Source of the DNA: an uncultured Ferrovibrio sp.
GTDB taxonomy: Bacteria; Pseudomonadota; Alphaproteobacteria; Ferrovibrionales; Ferrovibrionaceae
Assembly: GCF_937960835.1 (NCBI RefSeq)
Contig: NZ_CALGPC010000006.1
Span: 62,001 to 126,000, forward strand
Direction: 5' to 3'
DNA length: 64,000 nucleotides
Of this stretch, positions 38,769-49,000 are shown one piece after another. The notes below the pieces were generated by a model. That model saw only the letters and a list, made by a program, of their open reading frames with translations. It was not told the DNA's origin and did not search any database. Each line of letters opens with the position of its first letter. Position 1 is the first letter of the stretch. Both the position numbers and the translations under genes were made by a program.

Positions 38769-40652
38769 ATGCGCTCGATTGCGACAAAGGGAGTGGCCGC
38801 GCTGCTCGGCCTCTTCATTCTCTATACGTCCGCCTTCGGATCCTTCGAGGGATTGATTCAGCGGGCGATTTTTGTCGGGTTGATCGTTGTTCTCGGCCTT
38901 TTGATGTACCCGCTCGGGGCGGGCAGGTCCTGGCGGGCGTTCGGCATCATCATCGACGTCGCATTCGCCGCTGCCTCGCTTGGCGCCTGTATCTACACGA
39001 TCGTCAATTATGACGAGATCATGGGCAGTCTGCCTACAGCGACGGCGCTCGATATCACGCTGACGGCAGGGCTGGTGATCAGCATCCTGGAGATATCCCG
39101 CCGGGCCATCGGCGGCATCTTTCCGGCAATTGCCGCGGCAGGGGTGGCCTATGCCCTGCTGGGCCACTATCTGCCTGGCTCGCTCGGGCATCGCGGCTTT
39201 GACATCTATTTCGTGACCGAGACCTTGCTGCTTGGCGATCTTGGCGTTTGGGGGCTTCTGGTTGGCGTCGCCAGCACCACGATCGGCGCCTTCATCCTGT
39301 TCGGCAGCGTCCTGCTGTTCACCGGCGGCGGCCAGACCTTCATGGACCTGTCGATCCGGCTCAGCGGCCGTTCTCCAGGCGGCGCCGCAAAAATCGCTAC
39401 CGTGGCGTCTGGTCTGTTCGGCACGATCAGCGGCAGCGCTGTTGCCAATGTTGCGACGACAGGAAATTTCACCATTCCGCTGATGAAGCGGTTGGGCTAT
39501 CCGCCGGCCCTGGCGGGCGGGATTGAAGCCGTGGCTTCCACCGGCGGGCAGATTGCGCCGCCCGTGATGGGAGCGGCTGCCTTCGTGATGGCGGAGATCA
39601 TCGGTCGCAGCTATTTCGACATCGCCAAGGCGGCCATATTGCCGGCCTTCCTGTATTATCTCGGCGCGTTTGCCACGATCCATTTCATCGCAATCCATCG
39701 CGGCCTGCGCGTCGTGCCGGAATCGGAAATGCCACCCTGGCCGACGGTTCTGGCCCTGCGGCGTACCGGACCGATTGTCGCTGCCTTCGGCGCCTTGCTG
39801 TTCGGCATCCTGAGCGGCCGCTCGGTACAAAGTTCTGCCTTTTTCGGTATTGCCGCACTGTTCGTCTCTTACTTCCTGCTGAATGTCCGCACCTTCAAGG
39901 ATCTGAAAAACTCCCTGCGGGTAGTCATCGACAGTCTGGAAGACGCCGGCAAGGCGCTGGTGATGATCGGTATTCTGCTGGCCGGTGCGCAGATTCTCGT
40001 CAGTATGGTCAATCTCACCGGGCTTGGCGTTGCACTGTCTTCCCTGATCGTCACCCTGGCTGGACATTCGATCTGGGTGATTGCGCTGGTGACGGCTGTG
40101 GTTTGCATGATCCTCGGAATGGGAATCCCGACCACGGCGGCCTATGTACTGGTGGCTGCGGTTCTGGCGCCGGCCCTGGTCAAGGTGGGCATTGAGCCCA
40201 TCGTGGCGCATATGTTCGTCTTCTACTACGCAACCATCTCGGTGATCACGCCGCCGGTCTGTGTTGCGGTCTTCGTGGCCGCGGGGATTGCGCAGACCAA
40301 CTGGCTCTCGGTCGCGCGCGAGGCCTGCAAGCTCGGCGCGGTGACTTACGTCATTCCTTTCATGTTCCTAGCCTATCCGGGCATGCTGGCAACCGGAAGC
40401 TGGCTTGATTTCCTGGAGGCCATCCTTTCGGGCTTCATCTTCACCATGGCTTTTGCGGCTCTGTTCGGCGGCGCACGTTTCTTCGATTCCCGTGCGATCA
40501 ATGCATCCCTGCTTCTGGCAATCGCGGCATTGTCAGTGCTTCCTACCTGGTATGGCTTGGGGATATCGACGCTTGCGTTTATTCTTCTGTGGTTCTTCCG
40601 GCGCCATAGAATCCGCGCGCCGGAAGAGCTGATACCTCAATCCAGTACCTGA
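38769..40652 (+). CDS. TRAP transporter fused permease (small plus large subunits)
   Basis: The protein is 627 residues with about 16-18 hydrophobic helices. An N-terminal part of about 130 residues corresponds to the small four-helix subunit. The large DctM-type domain follows, with GSVLLFTGGGQTFMDLSIRLSGRSPGGAAKIATVASGLFGTISGSAVANVATTG and IEAVASTGGQIAPPVMGAAAFVMAE. Further on come LGMGIPTTAAYVLVAAVLAPALVKVGI and FVFYYATISVITPPVCVAVF, the transport-site signatures. The fused arrangement is normal for TAXI systems. A C-terminal stretch of extra helices follows residue 530. It works with the preceding receptor using the sodium or proton gradient. Confidence 0.93.
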   Translation: MRSIATKGVAALLGLFILYTSAFGSFEGLIQRAIFVGLIVVLGLLMYPLGAGRSWRAFGIIIDVAFAAASLGACIYTIVNYDEIMGSLPTATALDITLTAGLVISILEISRRAIGGIFPAIAAAGVAYALLGHYLPGSLGHRGFDIYFVTETLLLGDLGVWGLLVGVASTTIGAFILFGSVLLFTGGGQTFMDLSIRLSGRSPGGAAKIATVASGLFGTISGSAVANVATTGNFTIPLMKRLGYPPALAGGIEAVASTGGQIAPPVMGAAAFVMAEIIGRSYFDIAKAAILPAFLYYLGAFATIHFIAIHRGLRVVPESEMPPWPTVLALRRTGPIVAAFGALLFGILSGRSVQSSAFFGIAALFVSYFLLNVRTFKDLKNSLRVVIDSLEDAGKALVMIGILLAGAQILVSMVNLTGLGVALSSLIVTLAGHSIWVIALVTAVVCMILGMGIPTTAAYVLVAAVLAPALVKVGIEPIVAHMFVFYYATISVITPPVCVAVFVAAGIAQTNWLSVAREACKLGAVTYVIPFMFLAYPGMLATGSWLDFLEAILSGFIFTMAFAALFGGARFFDSRAINASLLLAIAALSVLPTWYGLGISTLAFILLWFFRRHRIRAPEELIPQSST

Positions 40653-40679
40653 AGAGCCAGCACACAAAGGGGAAGTCGC

Positions 40680-41591
40680 GTGTATAAGGCGGTTGCGGTG
40701 GTCGGTTGCGGCACAATCGGCGCCAGTTGGTCGGCTTTGTTTCTGGCCCATGGGATCGATGTTCAGGCAACGGACCCTTCCGCCGAGGCAGAACAGTATC
40801 TTCGGCGTTATATCGAGAAGGCTTTGCCGCAGCTGGCGCAGCTCGGCCTTTCCGGTCGGGGCCGTCTGACGTTCACCACCGATCTGACGACGGCGCTGAA
40901 AGGCGCCGAGTTTGTTCAGGAAAATGCGCCGGAGAAAGAAGCGCTGAAGCGCGAACTGCTGGCCCGGATCGACGATCTCCTGCCAGCGGATGTCATCGTG
41001 GCGGGCAGCACGTCCTCGCTCCTGCGCAGCCGTCTGGTCACCGATTGCCGCCATCCCGATCGCCACATCACGGCGCATCCCTTCAATCCGCCGCATCTCA
41101 TTCCGCTGGTCGAGATCGTCGGCGCGACTGAGGAAATCACCGCGCGGGCAGCAGAGTTTTACCATGCGGTCGGCCGGCAGCCGGTGGTGCTGCGGCGCGA
41201 GATGCCCGGTCATATCGCCAACCGCCTGGCCTCGGCACTATGGCGCGAGGCGGTCTATCTGGTGGAACAGGGCGTGGCGAGTGTTGCCGATATTGACGCG
41301 GCGATGACTTATGGTCCTGGCCTGCGCTGGGCCGTCGTCGGGCCGCATATGGCCTATCATCTTGGTGGCGGCGAAGGCGGCATCCGGCATTACCTGGATC
41401 ATCTCGGGCCAAGCCAGGTCCGCCGCTGGGAATCGCTCGGCACGCCACGGTTTGACGACGCGGCCAAGGAAGCCCTGGTGCAGGGCATCGAGGAAGAGGC
41501 TGCTGGCCGGTCGATCCCAGAACTTGAGGCGCAACGGGATGCCCTGCTGCTGCGCCTGCTGAAAGCCAAGCAGGAGGCCAAGGCCAGCTAG
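40680..41591 (+). CDS. 3-hydroxy acid dehydrogenase, lambda-crystallin / carnitine-dehydrogenase type
   Basis: The protein is 303 residues, starting at GTG with AAAGGGGAAG upstream. The Rossmann NAD motif is VVGCGTIGASW (Gly9, Gly11, Gly14). The catalytic dyad is His133 in TAHPFNPPHLIPLVEIV with Glu145. The substrate Ser/Asn region is GSTSSLL and the helical C-terminal domain includes DIDAAMTYGPGLRWAVVGP. His-Pro-x-Asn-Pro-Pro and the short length point to carnitine dehydrogenase or L-gulonate dehydrogenase-like enzymes that act on free hydroxy acids rather than CoA esters. It is the last gene of the AtuA-TRAP operon, so it probably oxidises the imported hydroxy acid or an intermediate. Confidence 0.87.
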   Translation: MYKAVAVVGCGTIGASWSALFLAHGIDVQATDPSAEAEQYLRRYIEKALPQLAQLGLSGRGRLTFTTDLTTALKGAEFVQENAPEKEALKRELLARIDDLLPADVIVAGSTSSLLRSRLVTDCRHPDRHITAHPFNPPHLIPLVEIVGATEEITARAAEFYHAVGRQPVVLRREMPGHIANRLASALWREAVYLVEQGVASVADIDAAMTYGPGLRWAVVGPHMAYHLGGGEGGIRHYLDHLGPSQVRRWESLGTPRFDDAAKEALVQGIEEEAAGRSIPELEAQRDALLLRLLKAKQEAKAS

Positions 41592-42052
41592 GCATTCGCC
41601 AGCAGGGTTTCGAGCTCGTCGAGAAAACCGACTTGCGCGGGATTGATCTTCCGCCGCGCCTCGTCCATGCCGAACCATGCCGCGCGGTCGATTTCGGGCG
41701 CATCGATGTAGCGCCCGGAGCGCGGCGGCCATTCCAGGCGGAAGGTGTTACAGCGGATCTTTGCCGGGTCGCAATCCATCTTGGTCGCCCAGGCATGGAC
41801 CAGCTTGCCGCCCGTCTGCCGGCAGGGCTTAAGAGCCGTGAAAGGACCGGTGGCTGAAAATCCGGTTTCCTCCTCGAATTCCCGGCAGGCGGCGTTGAGC
41901 AGATTCTCGCCAGCCGTGGGCTCGCCTTTCGGGATCGACCAGGCGCCTAAATCCTTTTTTGCCCAGAAGGGTCCGCCGGGATGGGCGAGGAATACCTCTA
42001 ACTTGCCATCGTGGTGGCGATAGAGAAGCAGGCCTGCGCTTTCCTTTCCCAT
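41588..42052 (-). CDS. Nudix hydrolase
   Basis: The protein is 154 residues. A perfect Nudix box spans Gly43 to Phe65 (G-x5-E-x7-REFEEETGF). N-terminal SAGLLLYRHHDGKLEVFLAHPGGPFWAKKDLGAWSIPKGE and the later TKMDCDPAKIRCNTFRLEWPPRSG are typical of the group related to diadenosine-polyphosphate and ADP-sugar hydrolases. The substrate is a nucleoside diphosphate linked to something unknown. Its start lies four bases beyond the malQ stop on the same strand, so it is probably co-transcribed with malQ, and its own stop overlaps that of the convergent dehydrogenase. Confidence 0.9.
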   Translation of the reverse strand: MGKESAGLLLYRHHDGKLEVFLAHPGGPFWAKKDLGAWSIPKGEPTAGENLLNAACREFEEETGFSATGPFTALKPCRQTGGKLVHAWATKMDCDPAKIRCNTFRLEWPPRSGRYIDAPEIDRAAWFGMDEARRKINPAQVGFLDELETLLANA

Positions 42053-42055
42053 GCC

Positions 42056-43963
42056 TCACTCTTTCGGCGGCCAGGCGCGGCCTTCTTTGGCAAACGCCGC
42101 TGCAACCTGTTCAAGTACGAAAAAGCTGCTCAAGGCATCCAGCTCCACGGGCAGGCGCCGCCGCCAGTTCGGATATTCCCGCCAGGTGCCTGGCAGATTC
42201 TGCTGATCTTCCATCCCGAGGATGTCGTCCAGGCCGATGCTGAGAATACCACAGGGCGCGCGCGCCACCATCTGCATCACGGCGGAGACATCCGGCTTGT
42301 CCCTTGCGTTCGCATCTAAGGCCAGAAGCTTTTCGCGGCGCAGGGCGCTGATCAGCGCGTGCCGTGCTTTCTCGCGTTCCACAGGGCTTTCACCAAGGAT
42401 CATGCCGAGCTTCTGCTGCGTCTCGATATCGCGGCCGGTCCACCAGCCAGCATAGCTTGGCAGGTCGTGGGTGTTGAAGGTGATCAAGGCGCGCTTTGGC
42501 AAGGTACGGACATCCTGGAACGCGCCGCTCTCGTCGCGGGAGAACAACAGGACGGTATAGGTCCATAAGCCCCAGTCGCTGAGCGTCTCGCGGAAACCTT
42601 CGGGCACGGTGCCGAGGTCTTCGCCGATCAGAAGGCATTGCTCGGCAACGCTTTCGCTGGCCATGACGGCAAGGAATTCCTCCATCGGCAGGCTCAGATA
42701 GGCACCGTTGCGGGCATCACTGCCGCACGGAATAAGGTAGATCCGGTTGATCCCCAGGACGTGATCGAACCGCAACGCGCCGGAATAGCGCATCGAGGCG
42801 CGCAGCGCCCGGCGAAACGCCGAATAATCGGTTCGCTGCAGGGTGCGTGGATTGAAGCAGGCCAGCCCCCAATCCTGGCCGCTGCGGTTCAGCAAATCCG
42901 GTGGTGCGCCGACCTGCGCCTCTGCCACAAAGGCATCGGGCGCATTCCAGACGTCGAAGCCTTCCGGATGCACGCCGACCGCAAAATCGAGATAAAGGCC
43001 GACCGGCAGATTAAGCGACTGGCCCAACGCGCGGCAGGCATCAAGCTGCCGATGCGCCTGCCATTGCAGGAATTCGTAAAAACCGGTTTCCAGCGGCGCG
43101 TCCTTCTGAAGGTCTTCGATGTCGCCGTCGCTGGGCTGGCGCCAGGGCTCCGGCCATTGGCGCCAGTTGTGCCCATGGCGCCGGCATAAAGCCTCGAACG
43201 CTGCGAAACGATGCAGATCCTGGCCCTGGTCATTGCGGAAGCGGTCGAACTCTTCCCAGAGCGCGGCAGGGTGTTGCTCAGCGAAACGCTGATAGGCCGT
43301 CTCCAGGAGGACAAGCTTCAAGGCTGCTGCGCGGGAATAGTCCATCAGCGGAAGCTGCCGCAGTTCGTTCAACTCGGCTTCCTTCCCGGCAAGGTCGCTG
43401 GGAAGAAAACCGGGCACATCCGGGACATGGATATAAAGGGGATTGAGGAAAATCCGACTGCTGGGGGAATAGGGGCTGCAATCCTCGGGCGATGAGGAAA
43501 ATAGGGCATGCAACGGATTGAGCCCAATGCCTGCTGCTCCCTGCGCGGCGGCAAGGCGCAGCAGGTCCGCCAGATCGCGAAAATCGCCATGCCCCCAGTT
43601 GCGGGCGGAGCGGATGCCGTAAAGCTGCACGGCAATCAGCCATAGACGGTGTCCGGCCTCGCAGGCCGGTAGCTGATAGGCTTGACGCGGACAGACGAGA
43701 GCCCGGTGAGCGGGGCCGCCTGCTGCTGGCGAGAGGTGGTAACTGCCGAAGGGCAATTGCGGATCGGCTTTGCTTCTGCGGATGACGACAGCTATGGGAG
43801 CGGCCGACGCATCGGCCTCCCGGCTGCCGCCAGCCGGCAAGATGGTGGCCGCCAGTTGGCGCAATACGGATTCATCGGCCGCAACCAATACGCCATCGAA
43901 TCCCAGGTAAGACGTCTCCAATCCGGCCGACCTGGCCAGGTCTTCTATCGAGATCGATTGCAC
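42056..43963 (-). CDS. malQ: 4-alpha-glucanotransferase (amylomaltase)
   Basis: The protein is 635 residues, GH77. It transfers alpha-1,4-glucan segments and disproportionates maltodextrins. An N-terminal extension of about 110 residues precedes the barrel, as in enterobacterial MalQ. Catalytic blocks are GALRFDHVLGINRIYLIPCG (nucleophile Asp), LIGEDLGTVPEGFRETL (acid/base Glu) and FNTHDLPSYAGWWTGRDI (third Asp). It is divergent from glgE across 128 bases containing a strong hairpin. It probably rebuilds longer chains from the short malto-oligosaccharides left by debranching. Confidence 0.94.
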   Translation of the reverse strand: MQSISIEDLARSAGLETSYLGFDGVLVAADESVLRQLAATILPAGGSREADASAAPIAVVIRRSKADPQLPFGSYHLSPAAGGPAHRALVCPRQAYQLPACEAGHRLWLIAVQLYGIRSARNWGHGDFRDLADLLRLAAAQGAAGIGLNPLHALFSSSPEDCSPYSPSSRIFLNPLYIHVPDVPGFLPSDLAGKEAELNELRQLPLMDYSRAAALKLVLLETAYQRFAEQHPAALWEEFDRFRNDQGQDLHRFAAFEALCRRHGHNWRQWPEPWRQPSDGDIEDLQKDAPLETGFYEFLQWQAHRQLDACRALGQSLNLPVGLYLDFAVGVHPEGFDVWNAPDAFVAEAQVGAPPDLLNRSGQDWGLACFNPRTLQRTDYSAFRRALRASMRYSGALRFDHVLGINRIYLIPCGSDARNGAYLSLPMEEFLAVMASESVAEQCLLIGEDLGTVPEGFRETLSDWGLWTYTVLLFSRDESGAFQDVRTLPKRALITFNTHDLPSYAGWWTGRDIETQQKLGMILGESPVEREKARHALISALRREKLLALDANARDKPDVSAVMQMVARAPCGILSIGLDDILGMEDQQNLPGTWREYPNWRRRLPVELDALSSFFVLEQVAAAFAKEGRAWPPKE

Positions 43964-44012
43964 CGGCAGCCCTCCATGCGGATCAAAAAAACCGCAGGCT
44001 GCGATGGAAGTT

Positions 44013-44031
44013 CCGCCCGCTATTCGGGCGG
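44013..44031. promoter_or_regulatory. Hairpin in the malQ-glgE divergent region
   Basis: Perfect arms CCGCCCG and CGGGCGG enclose a five-base loop (CTATT), and the outer GTTCC and GGAAC can extend the stem with a bulge. It lies about 60 bases before the preferred glgE start, in its likely leader. No T-run is present. Confidence 0.4.
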
Positions 44032-44091
44032 CCGGAACAAAGCAACAGGGAGGTGGTTGCTGGTGCAGCAGGTGATCAGGCGGTGCGGACG

Positions 44092-46032
44092 ATGGCTGTG
44101 GTGACGAAGCGAAGACAGCGCAAAAGCGAGAAAACAGAACTCGATCCCGTACCGGTCCAAGCTCCCCGCCATATCATTGAGGATGTCTATCCGTCCCTGA
44201 ATGGCGGCCGTTTCCCCGTCAAGCGCATTGTCAATCAACCTGTCGATGTCTGGGCCGATATTTTTGGTGATGGCACCGATGTGATCGAAGCCGTGCTGGT
44301 CGTTTCGCGGCCGGGGGGCGGCGGCGAGCAGGTTATCCCCTTACGCTATCATGAGAATGACCGCTGGCAGGCCAGCTTCATTCCCGAGAAGCCGGGGCGC
44401 TACAGCTTTCGCATCGAGGCCTGGGCCGATCCGTTCCTGACCTGGCAGCGTGACCTGCGCAAGCGGATCGAGGCCGCCCAGGATGTTGCGCTGGAACTGC
44501 AGGAAGGCCAGGGCATGCTGGAGCGCGCCGGGCTGGAGCCGGTTTCTGATGCAGAGAGACTGCTGTCCAGCGAGATTGCCGTGAAGATGCGCCGTGCCCA
44601 GTCGCATGGTCCGCGCGCCGTCAGTGCGGATTTTCCGCTGCTGGTCGAGCGGGAGCGGGCGGCCTGCGGCGCCTGGTATGAAATCATGGCGCGCAGCCAG
44701 GGCAAGGATCCAACGCGCGGTGCCACCTTCGACGATTGCATTGCCCGCTTGCCCGATATCGCCGCCATGGGCTTCGATGTCGTTTATCTTCTGCCGATCC
44801 ATCCGATCGGCGAGACCGCCCGCAAGGGCCGCAACAACAGCCTGACCTCAGAATCCGGCGATCCCGGCAGTCCCTATGCGATCGGCGCCGCGGCCGGCGG
44901 TCACGATGCGATCCATCCGGAGCTTGGTACTTTGGAGGATTTTCGCCGTTTCGTGGCGGCCTGCCGTAAACACGGCATGGAGGTTGCGTTGGACTTCGCC
45001 ATCCAATGCTCACTTGATCATCCCTGGCTGCGCGAGCATCCCGACTGGTTCCGCAAACGCCCGGACGGCTCGATCCGCTATGCCGAGAACCCGCCGAAAA
45101 AATACGAAGATATCGTCAATGTGGACTTCCACTGCGCTGGAGCGCCCGATCTGTGGCGCGCCCTGCGCGACGTGGTGCTGTTCTGGGTGGAGCAGGGCGT
45201 GCGGATTTTCCGTGTCGACAACCCCCATACGAAGCCGTTTCCCTTTTGGGAATGGATGATCGCTGAGGTGCATCAGGTCGCGCCGGATACGATCTTTCTT
45301 TCCGAAGCTTTCACCCGGCCCAAGGTGATGAAGGCTCTCGCCAAGCTCGGTTTCTCACAGTCCTACACCTACTTCACCTGGCGGCTCAGCAAGCAGGATT
45401 TTAGGGAATACCTGACCGAGCTGACACGCTATCCCGAGCGGGAATTCTTCCGCCCGAACTTCTTCGTCACCACGCCGGACATTCTGCCATTTCACCTGCA
45501 GGGCGGCGAGCCATGGGCGTTCAAAAGCCGTTTTGCTTTGGCCGCCACGTTATCCAGCAATTACGGCATCTATAACGGCTTCGAACTGCTTGAGCATGAG
45601 CCGGTGCCGGGCAAGGAAGAATATCTGAATTCCGAGAAGTACGAATATAAGGCCCGCGACTGGGACAAGCCCGGCAATATCAAGCCTTATATTACGCAGC
45701 TCAATAAGCTGCGCCGCGAGAATCCTGCGCTGCAGCAGACCAACGACCTGCGTTTCGCCCAGATCGATCATGAGCGCGTCATCGGCTTTATCAAGGAATC
45801 GTCGGATCGTGCGAATGCCGTCGCGGTTGCCATCTCGCTCGAGGACGGGGCTGTCAAGGAATTCTGGTTTCATTTCGGCGACATGACCGTCGGCCCGGAC
45901 GATGACCGTCGCCACGTGGCCGCCATCGAAAATCTGGTGACTGGAGAACGTCATCGGCTCGAATGGGGCGGCATCCGCCTGAGGATCGATCCAGAACAGG
46001 ATCCCATGCTCATCTTCAGGTGCCTGCCATGA
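44092..46032 (+). CDS. glgE: Alpha-1,4-glucan:maltose-1-phosphate maltosyltransferase
   Basis: The protein is 646 residues, GH13_3. It adds maltosyl units from maltose-1-phosphate to the non-reducing end of an alpha-1,4-glucan. The N-terminal domain opens APRHIIEDVYPSLNGGRFPVKRIVNQPVDVWADIFGDG. Catalytic residues are nucleophile Asp376 (RIFRVDNPHTKPF) and acid/base Glu405 (IFLSEAFTRPKVM). The Lys/Tyr maltose-phosphate pocket block KEEYLNSEKYEYKARDWD is present. The start is not certain: ATG 44092 is preferred, with the frame open upstream to a GTG at 44053. It is the first gene of a six-gene operon and overlaps the next gene by ATGA. Confidence 0.95.
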   Translation: MAVVTKRRQRKSEKTELDPVPVQAPRHIIEDVYPSLNGGRFPVKRIVNQPVDVWADIFGDGTDVIEAVLVVSRPGGGGEQVIPLRYHENDRWQASFIPEKPGRYSFRIEAWADPFLTWQRDLRKRIEAAQDVALELQEGQGMLERAGLEPVSDAERLLSSEIAVKMRRAQSHGPRAVSADFPLLVERERAACGAWYEIMARSQGKDPTRGATFDDCIARLPDIAAMGFDVVYLLPIHPIGETARKGRNNSLTSESGDPGSPYAIGAAAGGHDAIHPELGTLEDFRRFVAACRKHGMEVALDFAIQCSLDHPWLREHPDWFRKRPDGSIRYAENPPKKYEDIVNVDFHCAGAPDLWRALRDVVLFWVEQGVRIFRVDNPHTKPFPFWEWMIAEVHQVAPDTIFLSEAFTRPKVMKALAKLGFSQSYTYFTWRLSKQDFREYLTELTRYPEREFFRPNFFVTTPDILPFHLQGGEPWAFKSRFALAATLSSNYGIYNGFELLEHEPVPGKEEYLNSEKYEYKARDWDKPGNIKPYITQLNKLRRENPALQQTNDLRFAQIDHERVIGFIKESSDRANAVAVAISLEDGAVKEFWFHFGDMTVGPDDDRRHVAAIENLVTGERHRLEWGGIRLRIDPEQDPMLIFRCLP

Positions 46033-49000
46033 ACGCGCTGTCCGGCAATGACGTGGTGGCCAGCCTGCGCCGCAGCGCGCAGGAAGATCAGGACCATGAT
46101 AACTGGTGGTACAAGGACGCCATCATCTATCAGTTGCATGTCAAAGCTTTTGCAGACAGCAATGGCGACGGCATCGGCGATTTCGCTGGCCTGACCAGCC
46201 GTCTTGGTTATCTGCAATCGCTGGGCGTCAATACACTTTGGCTGCTGCCCTTTTATGAAAGCCCGCAGCGCGATGACGGCTATGACATCGCAGACTACCG
46301 GAAAATTCATCCGGATTTCGGCACCATGGCCGACTTTCGCCGCTTTCTGGCCGAGGCAAAGCGGCGCGGCCTGCGCGTGATTACGGAGCTGGTGGTCAAT
46401 CACACCTCCGACCAGCATCCCTGGTTTCAGCGGGCGCGGAAAAGCCGCCCGGGTTCCCGCTATCGCGACTGGTATGTGTGGAGCGATACCGATCAGAAGT
46501 TTCTCGAAACCCGGATCATCTTTACCGATACCGAAAAGTCGAACTGGACCTGGGATAGCGAAGCCGAAGCCTATTACTGGCACCGCTTCTTCTCCCATCA
46601 GCCGGATCTGAATTTCGACAATCCGGAAGTCGTGTCAGCCATCGTGCAGATCATGCGCTTCTGGCTGGACAAGGGCGTCGACGGCTTCCGGCTCGACGCC
46701 ATTCCCTATCTTTGCGAGCGCGACGGCACCAACAACGAAAACCTGCCGGAGACGCATGCCATCATCAAACACCTGCGGGCTGAGATGGATGCCTATGCGC
46801 CCGACCGGGTGCTGCTGGCGGAAGCGAACCAATGGCCGGAGGATGTCAGCGCCTATTTCGCCGATGGCGATGAATGCCATATGGCCTACCATTTCCCGCT
46901 GATGCCGCGGATCTACATGGGCATCGCCGCGGAGGACCGCCACCCCATCACCGATATCATGCGGCAGACGCCGGAGATCCCGGAGAACTGCCAATGGGCG
47001 CTGTTTCTGCGCAATCATGATGAATTGACCCTGGAGATGGTGACCGACGAGGAACGCGACTATCTCTGGTCCACCTATGCCACCTCGCCGCGGGCGCGGA
47101 TCAATCTCGGCATCCGGCGGCGTCTTGCACCGCTGATGGACAACGACCGGCGCAAGATCGAGCTGGTCAACAGCCTGTTGTTCTCGTTCCCCGGCACGCC
47201 GATCATCTATTACGGCGACGAGATCGGGATGGGGGACAATATCTTCCTCGGCGACCGCAATGGCGTCCGTACCCCGATGCAATGGACGCCGGACCGCAAT
47301 GGCGGCTTTTCGCAATGCGATCCAGCCCAGCTTTATCTGCCCGCCATCATGGATCCGATCTTTGGATACCAGGCCGTGAATGTCGAAGCGCAGTCGCGCA
47401 ATATCGCCTCGCTGCTGAGCTGGATGAAGCGGATCATTGCCGTGCGGCGTTCGACGCAATGCTTCAGCCGCGGCACGCTCACCTTCCTGCGCCCGGAGAA
47501 CCGCTCCGTACTGGCCTATCTGCGGCAATGCGGCGATGAGGTCATCCTCTGCGTCGCCAATCTGTCCCGTTCCGCCCAGGCGACCGAAATCGACCTGTCG
47601 GCCTTTGCTGGCCGGACGCCGCTCGAGCTGCTGGGCAGGACCAGCTTCCCGAAGATCGGCACGGCACCCTTCACGGTGACGCTGGCACCCTATGGATTCT
47701 TCTGGTTCGAACTTGCCCGTGTCGCGGAGCCCGTCCACATGCAGCGACCGCTGATGCCTGCCTTTACCACTCTGGTCTGGAGCAATGCCTGGGCGTCGCT
47801 GGAAGGGGCGGCGATGCGTCAGGTTTTCGAGGCCGATGTCCTGCCGCCATACCTGATGGCGCAGCGCTGGTTCGCCGGCAAGGGCCGCAAGATACCGGAT
47901 ACGCGTCTCAAGACCGTCATTCCACTCGACGCTGCCCATCCCGACATCGCCTTGGCCGTGATTGATACGAAATCGGGCGACCATGACGCACGCTACTTGC
48001 TGCCTTTGACCATCCAGTGGAACTGGTCGCGCACCAGTCAAAGCCTGCAGCCTTCTGCCATCCTCGCTATCGTGCGGCGTGCGGCAAAGCAGGGCGCCCT
48101 GGCGACAGCCATCGGCGAGAAGGAGCTGAGCACCTGGCTGCTGGCAAATATCCGGCAGGACGTGACGGCTAAGCAGGCCGGATGCCATCTTGAATTCAAG
48201 AAGACGGCAGCCTTCAGCGCAGATATGCCGACGACAATCGAGGAGGTGACGCCTGTCGGCGTCGAGCAAAGCAACTCCTCGGTGATCGTCGACAATCAGT
48301 ATATGGTGAAGTGGTTCCGCCAGATCAGGCCGGGCCTCAATCCGGAAATCGAGATCGGCCGGCATCTCGCTTTGACGGACTACAAGAACGCGCCGCCGCT
48401 TCTAGGCACCTTGGAGGCCATTATTGACGGCGAGCTATATGCCCTGGCGGTGGTGCAAAGCTATGTCGGAAACCAGGGCGATGGCTGGGCGCTTACCGCC
48501 AGCTATCTTGACCGGTTTCTGGAAGAGCAGCGCCTGCTGGAAGGCGGCAGCGAGGCGATCCAGAATCAGCATGCCGGCTACATGCCGCGAATGCAGCAGA
48601 TTGGCACCCGGCTGGCCGAACTTCATGCAGCATTGAGCCGCCCGGAAGGCGATCCGGCCTTCGAGCCGGAGCCGATGACCCAGGCCGATCTCGACGCTCT
48701 GGCCGACCGCGTTCTGCGCTCGGCAGAGGAACTGCAGGAAATGCTGCAGCAGCGCCTGCCGTTGTTGCCTGACCGGGTCAAGCCGATGGCTGCGGCGCTG
48801 GTGGAGCGCCGGCAGGAATTCATCGACCGTATCGCGCGGAAAAAGCCCGCTGACAAGACGACATCAAGGGCACGTCACCACGCGGATTTCCATCTCGGCC
48901 AGGTGATGATCGTGCGGGATGACGTCTTCCTGATCGATTTCGAGGGCGAGCCGAGCCGCAGCATCGAGGAACGCAGCCGCAAGGAATCTCCGCTGCGCGA

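Noticed and set aside
37818..40211. A 797-codon open frame on the minus strand opposite the TAXI/TRAP genes
   Set aside because: The translation is His/Arg/Gln/Asp-rich with no fold-like pattern, and the plus strand encodes clear transporter proteins. It is an antisense shadow of high-GC codon bias.
46635..48365. A 576-codon minus-strand frame inside treS-mak
   Set aside because: It is fully covered by the catalytic domains on the plus strand, is low in complexity and has no ribosome site.
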